Of a stretch of 64,000 nucleotides of DNA, positions 55,883-64,000 are shown piece by piece. The DNA is from Liopterus haemorrhoidalis. Taxonomy: Eukaryota; Arthropoda; Insecta; Coleoptera; Dytiscidae. The DNA is taken from NCBI GenBank assembly GCA_963971575.1, contig OZ020616.1, positions 20,131,713-20,195,712 on the forward strand, given 5' to 3'. Within the stretch, counting starts at the first letter, position 1. Every line of letters begins with the position of its first letter. The notes below the pieces were generated by a model. The model was not told the origin of the DNA, searched no databases, and worked only from the letters and a program-made list of their open reading frames with translations. Made by a program: the position numbers and the translations under genes.

Positions 55883-56984
55883 TACGAGGTCCGTAAAATA
55901 AGGTCTTCAAGGCGCTGGAGTCGCGAGGATCGCTTTAACGCAAGATCTGGTCACTGGCGTGTAGCTTGATTCCCCGCCTACATATCCCCACCACTCCGAG
56001 CTGTTTGCGACGCTTAATCTTGGTTTGGTAGCCGTCCGCGATGGAGCTTGCACTCGCCGCTACCGCCAGTTGTGAGTTACGTTCTATGATTCGTTTTTTG
56101 TGTGCTAAGGACACTACGCCTATAGAAATTTATCGACAGTTATGTGAAGTGTATGGACATCAAAAACGTGCGAAAATGGTGCAGATAGTTTAAAAACGGA
56201 CGTACAGACGTTCCCGATGAACAGAGTGCCGGACGGCCATCGGTTTCGGACGAAATGATTGCAAAACTGGAAAGGGTAATGCTTGAAGATCAGCTCGGAC
56301 TTAGCACCAAGTGATTATCATCTCTTTCCTGCGTTGAAGTCACATCTGGGAGGGACGAATTTTAGGATCAACGAGGAGTTGAAAGAAAAGGTCGCACGCT
56401 ACCTGCGCGCCGCGGCTGGTGAGTTCTATGACACGGAAAATGCTACACCCCATGCAAAAATGCATTTTTTTTTTTTTTATAAAACCATTTATTAAACAAA
56501 AGCTTACAACTAGTTAACAATATTTGTCAATAGTTAAGTATCGCAATAATATTATCTCATTAACTTAAACTTCCTTACATGTACAGATTTAAACATCAAT
56601 ATTCATTTTTTATATTGTTACATTATAGTGTGAAACATAGAGAAAATACAGTGTAAAACCTATGTAACAGAAGCAAAACTTAAATGATAATATTTGACTT
56701 TAATTTAAAAATAGTATGTGTTTAGTTAATCTTTTTTATAATTTCCTATTTTTTTAGTTAAAGGGTTGTGATTACCGAAACTTAGTAAAGAAATTTTCTG
56801 TCCTCTTGAATACGTAGTCAATGATACATTCAATACTGAGTTCTTCATCGTTTTTCAATTATTTTCTTGTACCTGTGGCGATTATGTTGGCTTTCCAACA
56901 ATGTATAACTCATTGCAAATAAACGTATTTTGCTTTGTGAAAATAAATTGGAGACAACCATAAATTTTACGGACAACCCTCGTA
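55883..56984 (+). mobile_element. Deleted mariner element
   Basis: TIRs TACGAGG..TCCGTAAAAT and ATTTTACGGACAACCCTCGTA with TA target. The plus strand has RFLCAKDTTPIEIYRQLCEV and YGHQKRAKMVQIV (helix-turn-helix, 56087-56190), a shifted RTAIGFGR-type linker, then LAPSDYHLFPALKSHLGG, the block around the third catalytic Asp, and RYLRAAAGEFYD. Comparison with the mariner family shows that roughly the central half of the transposase was removed at about 56292, and the frame has stops and shifts. An AT-rich tail of 500 bp precedes the right TIR. Confidence 0.88.
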
Positions 56985-59289
56985 TTTAATTCTAATTTAA
57001 AGATAAACATCCCCAGAAATTAGTTGAGTTATCATCGAAGGCATTTTTTTAAGTTAAATGTTCGAAGACAGGGGTACAATTTACGATCGTATATTATATG
57101 ATTTGTTTAAATGTTGTCACCGTTTATTTCAAGTACATAGTTGAATGTTTATACAGATGTTGTTGATATGTGACCATATATTTTCAGTGATATCGACTTC
57201 GTAGGTAATTAGGGTCAAAATTAATTATTTGGGTTTATGAATTATTGGGAGTAGAACTATGGGTCTTTAAGATAAGTTAAAAGGTTTTTGTAGTTATTTG
57301 GAGGGTTGATTAATTTTACAACGACAAAAAATGGGGTTCAGAGATCAAATTATTAGTTTTAAGAAATGGGCTAGGGAAATCTTGTGAGAGACGGGGATTC
57401 GTGAGTAAACCGTCACCGTAGTCGGACGAACCTCCCAAGCGTTTTGGTTGAGAAACTTGGTATCGCGTTGTGGGTAAACCAGAAGTAATCTGGAATTATT
57501 GAAACCAGTTTTAATGAAGTAAACGAAACTCGATAACGTGTTTTAACACGGTGCGTGTTGCGCTTCAACACAAGCGCAATAGTGAGGTGTTTTAAGAAGA
57601 TTATGTGGTGTACGGTGATTGTGATGTTTTTGGTGAGTGTCTATCATGGGATTTCGTAGCCATCGTTTAATTGTAAGTTCTAGTGTATTCTTTAATTTCA
57701 ATATTATCTAAACATTAAAAGTAGATTAAGTAAAATGCGGATTTTGATTCAAACACCCTTATTCCTGTCATAAAGAATCGTAGCAACCGACATGCGGACG
57801 TTTTTAGGGTTTCAGACTTGATCCGCTCGCAAGTTGGGAAACCCACTCTGTGGAAGGGCCTATCGAAGTAAGTACCATGAAGTACAATGAAAAATTTGAA
57901 ATTCAATTAGCCAACCATGACGTTTCGACCGATGCTAGAAACGCCCCCACACGTGATTTTTGTTTAAAATAATATTCTAAAAATGTTTGAGATCCATAGG
58001 AGTTGATCTAAAACTCTTGAAAGTGAAAATGAAAATTTTGAAAGTATTGTACATTTGTTAGCGTTGTCTTTGCCTGTTATCGCAACTGATTGCGACTACT
58101 AGAGAAGTACACATTATCACATGAAAGAGCTCGCACTATGGTGCCACTAAAAACGAAAACTATCACGAAAAACGATTGGTTACTAAGTATAAAAATATAT
58201 ATCGCAATAAATAATAATCAGTTCCCAATAGTGTAAAGTAAGACCTCCCAATCATACTATGAAATACCCGCATTTTCCGAACGAATAACGAATAAAAATG
58301 TTTATCAAAAAATTATTTTTGGACATCCAGCATTCTGTTGGCTTCTTACACTTATTAAAACCTACAAAACCCTGAAATGTGTGAAAATTCACACTTCACA
58401 TCAATTTTGCTTTGCTATACTTACTTTTCATTTTTATATATTAACGGGTAGCGGGTAACGAGCAATTAACGGATAGTGGGTAATTAACGGGTAGTGGGTA
58501 ATATCTGGGTAATTACTGCGGGTACCCGGATCCATAAATTTCTAGTTCTCGTCATTCCTTATTATATACATTCATCTATTGTCTAAGTGTATTTTAGTGG
58601 CTTATTTCGGTCACCGCATTATCTGAGCTCTTATTATCGTGATTCTTTAAGCAGAGGTAGAATTAGTCTTGTTCTACATCAATTCGTTTGTTTTGTTTTC
58701 GTGAATGCATTTTACGCTTGCATTCACATTCGTGTGTATTAGTACATTTCGCGAATATACGGTGTGGACTTGTGAAATCGATCGTAGCTGTGTGTCAAAA
58801 CTTTCCATTCCAGACCTGGTGTATTACGAAGACTACAGCATGTCAAAGGGCCCTTTGCTACGTGACGTTTCAACCACTAGGTATGTCCATCAACCTGTAT
58901 ATATCTAATTCCATCTCCAGCATTCTACAATCGCGTGAGATTGCGCCCATTAAAGTCCTTTCGCTTAATTTCGCGTTTTTCATCCAGATCGTGAGTCCTT
59001 ACGATCATCACGAACATGCTCCTCAGAGCAGGAACCTGGTCAATGTCTCCGGCTGGGAGCATTGCAGGGCTCCGAATTTAACACTTTTTTATAAAAACTA
59101 TGCTTTCAGAAACAATTATTTAAATAAAAAACAAAATTAAATGATGCAAACAAAATTAGAGATATTGCTTGAAATTATGTTTCTTTTCTCCAACACACAA
59201 ATAAAGTATTTTTGTATACATGATGTTAATTTTATATGTAGGATTGATTGTAATTCTGAAACAGACTGTGTGATTCAGCTTTTCAGCTT
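56985..59289. other. Region without identified gene
   Basis: 57360-57660 and 58540-59080 are GC-richer and have clean open stretches (for example VSKLSIPDLVYYEDYSMSKG on the plus strand at 58795 with a GTATGT following), but no protein family was recognised and the pieces do not join otu. Long terminal repeat or leader sequence of an unknown element is possible. 58440-58530 holds repeated AACGGGTA(A/G)TGGGTAAT units. Confidence 0.3.
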
Positions 59290-59560
59290 TTGTATTGTAT
59301 TCACTGGTATTACAAGTTACATACACTATGTCCTTAACAGCACTTCACAGAAAAAATCTAAAGGGGATAGGTCCTGCAACCTGACCGGCCATTGTACAGG
59401 GTCCCTATTATTAAAGAATCCCAAGAATTCGCAAATATTTTATTTAAATAATTGGTAAATATTGATCTGTTGTGTGTCGGAGTGCTGTCCTGCTGGAAAA
59501 TTAAATCCTGTCTAACAGCTAACATGTCGTTTATAAAAACATGACTTTGTTAATACCTGG
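59290..59560 (-). pseudogene. IS630/Tc1-type transposase fragment
   Basis: The minus strand reads RQDLIFQQDSTPTHNRSIFT and NYLNKIFANSWDS, then in shifted frames a VQWPVR..DLSPLDFF piece. FQQD(G/S)AP.H and PRSPDL.P.D(F/Y)FLWG are the second and third catalytic blocks of this transposase group. Frameshifts and stops show decay. Confidence 0.65.
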
Positions 59561-59863
59561 TTTTTATAAAAAGTATTAATGTTATATTCAATTTTTTCAA
59601 CCTCTTCTACGTTTTCAAAAACCGTATTTTTTATTTTAGTTAATATCTAAAAAAAGATATTGCGCTTGCTTTTAAAATATGCGGGGGCCTACAGGCACCA
59701 AGAGATATTTGGAGGGGGCACAAATTTAAAATATGTATAATCATTTTGAAAAGGTGAAAGCGGACCGTAAGCGGCCATCTTTCACATTTCCAAGTATTCC
59801 CAAATCACGAATGCCCATCATTTTTAAATTTTCTTAACATTGTCAATAAATGATTGTCCAGAA

Positions 59864-60570
59864 CAGTGTTTTTCAACAGGTGGTCCGCAGAAAAATTATA
59901 GTGGTCCGCGAAAATTTTTGTATGTGTTTTTGCAGTTTTTTTTGTTATTTTTTACGCACATTTTTAATGTAAATAATGTATACAGTCTGTTCCAAACGGT
60001 TAAGCGGAACTAGATTTTGCAATCTAGTTACTTTCATCGTTTAAATCGTGCCTTTCGGCCGTTTTGTTTAAGCTTTGTAAATCATACTTACAATAAACAT
60101 TTTTTGGTTAAGGTTAATATAATTTTAAAATGTCATTTTCTTTATAGTTTGATTTTTTGTGTCATTCTTAATACAAATTTCCCATTTATTTATTTTTTTG
60201 TAATTAAAATATCTAAAAAATATATTTAATTTTGACATATGTCATTCGTTTCCATGGTTTCATTGTTGGAATTTTAAATTTTGACATCCCAACGTGAAAA
60301 ATGAAATAACCCAAGCAAGGTCCCTTTTCGTGACAACCTAAAAGAACTAAATTCCCATTTAGTTCCGCTTAACCGTTTGGAACAGACTGTATTTTGCTTA
60401 TTTTCTGTAAACTTTTTGTGTTTTTCTACAAATAAAATAAATGTATTTAGTAGTACATTAAATATATTTGTTTTCTTGCAACAAATTAACCAATAATTAT
60501 TATTAGTGGTCAGCGTTAGAAAATTTTATATTTTACTGGTCCGCGGTGCGTTTTTGGTTGAGAAACACTG
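59864..60570. mobile_element. hAT element with perfect target-site duplication
   Basis: TIRs CAGTGTTTTTCAACAGGTGG and its imperfect inverted partner GGTTGAGAAACACTG, with GGTCCGCGGTG/CGCAGA subterminal motifs. GTCCAGAA is duplicated exactly (59856-59863, 60571-60578). A family A relative is nested at 59981-60391. Confidence 0.85.
59981..60391. mobile_element. Family A-related MITE with perfect 32-bp TIRs
   Basis: Left TACAGTCTGTTCCAAACGGT plus TAAGCGGAACTA and its exact reverse complement at the right, including TA ends. The terminal GCGGAACTAGATTTT is shared with the shorter family A copies. Perfect TIRs point to recent activity. No transposase. Confidence 0.88.
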
Positions 60571-60980
60571 GTCCAGAACACATCGGTGCTTCGTCATAGC
60601 TGATAAGACTTAGTTATTCAATTATTTAGCAAAACTTATGATTAGTGTATGCAAAGCAAGACATAAATCGAACATCTGTTTTTTTATTTTTGCGGATTTT
60701 AATGACCTACGTTATTTTTATTAATTTTATTGTCTATTTTTTTTCGATTCGTGTGAGATCTATAAGTACTTTTTTTACTGTGGGCTATTTGCTTATCCTT
60801 CTATTTTTGTTTAGTAAATTTTCTGTGCATATAAAACTGAAAATTAGTGTGTACCGAGTTGAAATTTGGTATATATCTATCTGGGGGAGGGGCTGCTAGG
60901 AGTTTGAACAGTTTTTAGTGGGCCCGAGCCCCCCGGATTCCCCGCTACTGGGTAAGTACTAAACTTTTTTGAAGATAAAG

Positions 60981-61531
60981 TACGAGGTTTACCTTTTATA
61001 TTCCGGGATTTGAGATCAAGAACAATTATTTATCAATAAAAGTGACTATTGTTCCTCAAAATATTTTTCGTGAAGATCAATACACTTTTCTATGCATTTC
61101 ATTGAGCGATTGTCAAATTATGTGGGATCCAACGCGAACTAATCTTTTTTGCGGCTAAATGTTCATGCAATAGTGAATGTATGCATTCCCAGTAAAGCCT
61201 AAGGATACCATAATCTCACGATAAGTCACATGATGATCTTGCAGTGTCAGTACACGCACAGCATCAATGTTTTCCGGAGCAACAACCGATTTTGGACGAC
61301 CTTCAAGAAATTCGTCCTTAAGCAAACTACGGCCAGTATTGAAGTAGGCAACCTATCGATAAACATTCGTCCTTAATGGTGCTTCATCGCCAAAAGTCGA
61401 ATTAAGTTGTTGGGTTAATCCAAGTCGAAAGTTGTAAAAAATAATCGCTCGAAAATGTTCATGATTTAATTCCATTTTTAGCAATGATGAATTTTTTCAA
61501 GTTACTGTAAACAACACAAATAGCGCTCGTA
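60981..61531 (-). mobile_element. Deleted mariner element (minus strand)
   Basis: Ends TACGAGGTTTACC and GCGCTCGTA. The minus strand starts MELNHEHFRAIIFYNFRLGL (ATG at 61475), continues RSLLKDEFLEGRPKSVVAPE, and after frameshifts gives LHEHLAAKKISSRWIPHNLT and near the left end KCIDLHEKYFEEQ. These are the helix-turn-helix, linker and C-terminal blocks of mariner; the catalytic core is deleted. Confidence 0.8.
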
Positions 61532-62339
61532 CGTCAAAACGTTCTCAGTACGTATACCGTCAAAAATATCAAACTTTACGGTAGAAGCGTTAGTTGCCAG
61601 ATGGCAGCACAGTTTAGTGCAATCCCGAAATATAAGACACAATCATATATCTCCTACAAATTAAACTTTTTTGATATTGGTCTATATTCAAGTAGCCTAC
61701 TAAAAATACTACAGAGCGATCAACAAATCTTGCCCGTTATGCAATCCTTGACAGAAACATTTAGTTATCAAACTTATTTCCAAGGACATGTACACATAGG
61801 CGTACATTCTATTTTTATTACTTTATACGAATTGATTATTAAATGAACACTATTTTTCTCTACAAGCCAGTGAGTTGATGACAGATATTAAATTAGCAAC
61901 ACATATTTTCGTTGTTCCTCGGGTGAGTTCGGGCAAACGAAGTAATCTGATTGGTTCTTTGTTAAATTGGGATTTTCAGCTGTGAAATAGAATACAGTTT
62001 TGATATTTTTAAACTCATTGTTTACTGTTATGTAACTGACAAGAAATAATGATCGCACGGTATATATTTCATTTTAACTATTTGTTTGTATCGCAGAACA
62101 CATCAGAGAAAAATCATGTTCTCTCCATCTTATTATACCTCTGTATCTGTGGGGTGTCAATTTATTTTTACGGAAGTTCTACTTTATCGGTAAAATTAAC
62201 AATGTTCTACTTTCCCAAAAATTAAGGCTTGCACTCAAAGGTGTGAACTTTTTTTTATTTATTGAATTCGAGCACAGTTGATAGAGAAATCGGCCAAACT
62301 ATTGGCGTACGACCAAAAGTAACCAGTCGAACGCGTTAA
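61532..62339. other. Intergenic or intron sequence, nothing recognised
   Basis: No supported exon. GGGGTGTCAAT near 62153 has an inverted match (ATTGACACCCC) at 63809, flanking the Harbinger element. Confidence 0.35.
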
Positions 62340-62494
62340 GCACGAAACCCATTATGAACAGCCAGCAACAGCCAGTACGGCAGCGGCCGGCCTAGCACGA
62401 AACCCATTATAAGCAGCCAGCAACAGCCAGCACGGCACTTGAACAGCCAGACGTTTGAAACAATCCCAGTTTTAGATCAGCTACGTTGGATGCA

Positions 62495-62740
62495 ATGGAG
62501 AGATCATCGGAAGAGGAGCTAATTGTAGTGGCTGCAATTTGTGCTGAGGAGGAGCGGGAAAGACAACAGCGGAAACATAGGTTTTGGGTCCATGAGATTT
62601 TTAAAAAGAGGAGGGAATTTGGAGAATTTCATCTTCTTTTTCCAGATCTTCCGAAAGATGAAGAAAAAATTACCTATATTTTCGTATGTCAAGACGTCAG
62701 TTTTATGAACTTCCTGTCCAGGACTCAAAATTCTCAGCAA
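62495..62740 (+). pseudogene. Harbinger transposase N-terminus, left arm
   Basis: MERSSEEELIVVAAICAEEE, RERQQRKHRFWVHEIFKKRR and EFGEFHLLFPDLPKDEEK are followed, after a one-base shift, by YFRMSRRQFYEL. This is the HARBI1-like N-terminal arrangement (R.FWVH...R...G.F..LF..L..DE..F..YFRMS...F..L). The DDE domain never follows. Confidence 0.8.
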
Positions 62741-63084
62741 TTTGCTCTCACACGTTGTCCTTCTTCCTATTATCATATGATGGATCTGATACATCATATA
62801 GGAATGGGTATTCCCTCACATGTTCTATAAAAATTTCCTCGGTGCTCATTTTTATAAAATATAACCTAAACACTTGTACTAACTTGTCGAAACACTACGC
62901 GTACCAGTCTGGCGTCTGGCTGTTCGAGTCGAACGCCGTTTTAATTCCAAGAGAAACATTCCGGCTGTGGCGTTGGCGTCCGGGCTGTTGACGTTCCGGC
63001 TGTAGCCGGCTTGGGAGGGGTCCAATTATATATAATTTTTATAAAGAAATATTATATATTTAAAACTTATTATAAAAACAGCAC

Positions 63085-63300
63085 AAAATTACAATTTCAA
63101 GTGAAGAGCAAAAAAAAATGTCCTCACTTCTATATTTAAGTGAAGAGCAAAAACAAAACAAAAAAGGTCCTCACTTGTAAATTTCAAGTGAAGAGCAAAA
63201 AAAAGGTCCTCACTAATAAATTTCAAGTGAAGAGCAAAAAAAATAGGTCCTCACTTTTAATTTTAAGTGAAGAGCAAAAAAAAAAGATCCTCACTTCTCA
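63085..63300. repeat. Minisatellite of hairpin units, second locus
   Basis: Five units of about 38-45 bp with TTTCAAGTGAAGAGCAAAAA and TCCTCACTT in each. Same unit as 55256-55440. Confidence 0.85.
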
Positions 63301-63399
63301 CGGTACGGGGGGGGGGTCCGGACCCCTTGGACCCCCCCCCACCTTGTGTGCGCCACTGATCATAATAATAGGAAGAAGGACAACGCGTGGCAGCAAATT

Positions 63400-63644
63400 G
63401 CTGAGAATTTTGAGTCCTGGACAGGAAGTTCATAAAACTTGTTTCTTGACATACAAAATTATAGGAATTTTTCTTCATCTTTCAGAAGGTCTGGAAAAAG
63501 AAGATGAAGTTCTCCAAATTCCCTCCTCGTTTTAAAAATCTCATGAACCTAAAACCTATGTTTCCGCTGTTGTCTTTCCCGCTCTTCCTCCTCAACACAA
63601 ATTGCAGCCACTACAATTAGCTCCTCTTCCGATGAACTCTCCAT
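63400..63644 (-). pseudogene. Harbinger transposase N-terminus, right arm
   Basis: An inverted copy of the left-arm sequence from ATG at 63644: MESSSEEELIVVAAICVEEE, then a TAG where the left copy has W in FWVH, then RREFGELHLLFPDLLKDEEK. It is more decayed than the left copy. Confidence 0.8.
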
Positions 63645-63910
63645 TGCATCTAACGCAGCTGATCTAAAATTAGGATTGTTTCAAACGTCTGGCTGCTCAA
63701 GTGCCGTGCTGGCTGTTCATAATGGGTTTCGTGTTAGGCCGACCGTGGTCGTTCTGGCTGTTAGTGGCTGTTGCTGGCTGTTCATAATAGGTTTCGTGCT
63801 TTAGACGTTATTGACACCCCTCTGTATAATCTCTTAAGCCCCTAGAGCACTAGCGGCTCTTTACGCTAGTACACTAATGACTGGTTGCATAAAAGTTTTA
63901 AAAGTAGATA

Positions 63911-63999
63911 TAAGTTAAAACTCAATGTAAAACATAAAATTGCCTAGCAACGTATTGTATAGCTAGGCAATTTTGTGTTTTACATCGAGTTTTAATTTA
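63911..63999. repeat. 38-bp-arm hairpin at the window edge
   Basis: 63911-63948 and 63962-63999 pair at 35 of 38 positions around a 13-nt loop. Both arms contain AAAATTGCCTAGC or its complement. Probably a short MITE, possibly extending past 64000. Confidence 0.85.
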
Positions 64000-64000
64000 C

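Larger units (their letters stand above)
62340..63800. mobile_element. Harbinger element with two facing transposase 5' ends
   Basis: TTA at 62337-62339 and 63801-63803; TIRs AGCACGAAACCCATTAT and ATAATAGGTTTCGTGCT. Each arm (about 62340-62760 and 63361-63800) carries CAGCCAGCAACAGCCAG repeats and a copy of the transposase start. The copies face each other, so the whole element is a large inverted repeat around a 600-bp centre with the minisatellite at 63085-63300 and a G10/C9 palindromic tract at 63307-63340. Confidence 0.85.

Noticed and set aside
57715..57906. Minus-strand frame as the missing OTU catalytic exon
   Set aside because: It lacks the D-G-(S/N)-C-L-(F/Y)-R type motif and any conserved OTU block; the catalytic exons are more likely beyond 64000.
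62519..62797. 92-residue minus-strand frame
   Set aside because: Antisense of the Harbinger transposase N-terminus.

Overview
The window is a stretch of a large, AT-rich animal genome, almost certainly an insect. The transposon spectrum (hAT, Tc1/mariner, PIF/Harbinger, non-LTR elements) and an Otu-type gene with OTU-tail plus Tudor parts fit an insect; Hemiptera is a guess only. It holds very little host coding sequence in a dense, nested field of transposable elements.

Host genes. The main gene runs on the minus strand. Six exons (54561-54295, 45536-45267, 41531-41359, 32841-32652, 21216-21028, 16141-15904) have AG acceptors, GT donors and matching phases at all five junctions. Together they encode the end of the OTU region, a Tudor domain, a Lys-rich linker, two blocks conserved in OTUD4, and a Pro/aromatic-rich low-complexity segment. 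I identify it as ovarian tumor (otu)/OTUD4. Its catalytic OTU exons lie beyond position 64000 and its C-terminal exon was not found. Six exons total 1327 nt spread over 38.7 kb. On the plus strand, two exons (6820-6962 and 7663-7716, the latter ending in TAA) form the 3' end of a second, unidentified gene converging on otu.

Mobile elements. Non-LTR retrotransposons: one near-complete element with an intact 985-aa endonuclease/RT ORF (50082-53039), one 5'-truncated element with an intact 566-aa RT-region ORF (23081-24781), and decayed pieces at 2.5, 5.6, 16.4 and 27.0 kb. hAT elements with 8-bp duplications lie at 573, 2667, 8043, 19761, 37373, 43198 and 59864. PIF/Harbinger elements with TTA/TAA duplications lie at 36497, 41813, 47653 and 62340, plus one copy split by an I-like retrotransposon at 26.9-28.2 kb. 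Mariner/Tc1/pogo remnants lie at 13.3, 14.2, 21.6, 30.5, 34.3, 55.9, 59.3 and 61.0 kb. There is also a tRNA-derived SINE (22105), a MULE transposase tail (42754), a THAP fragment (35649), a Helitron-associated-looking N-terminus (33796-33515) and several MITE families.

Organisation. The otu introns are up to 11 kb and are filled by insertions inside insertions. Their order can be read from target-site duplications: hAT into family A, retrotransposon into family D, non-LTR into Harbinger, and a perfect-TIR MITE into hAT. Unusual structures include a 59-bp-arm hairpin inside a hAT element, a foldback element whose inverted repeats are 20-bp tandem arrays, a Harbinger element with two facing transposase 5' ends, and a long-TIR element that kept an intact first exon with its splice donor.
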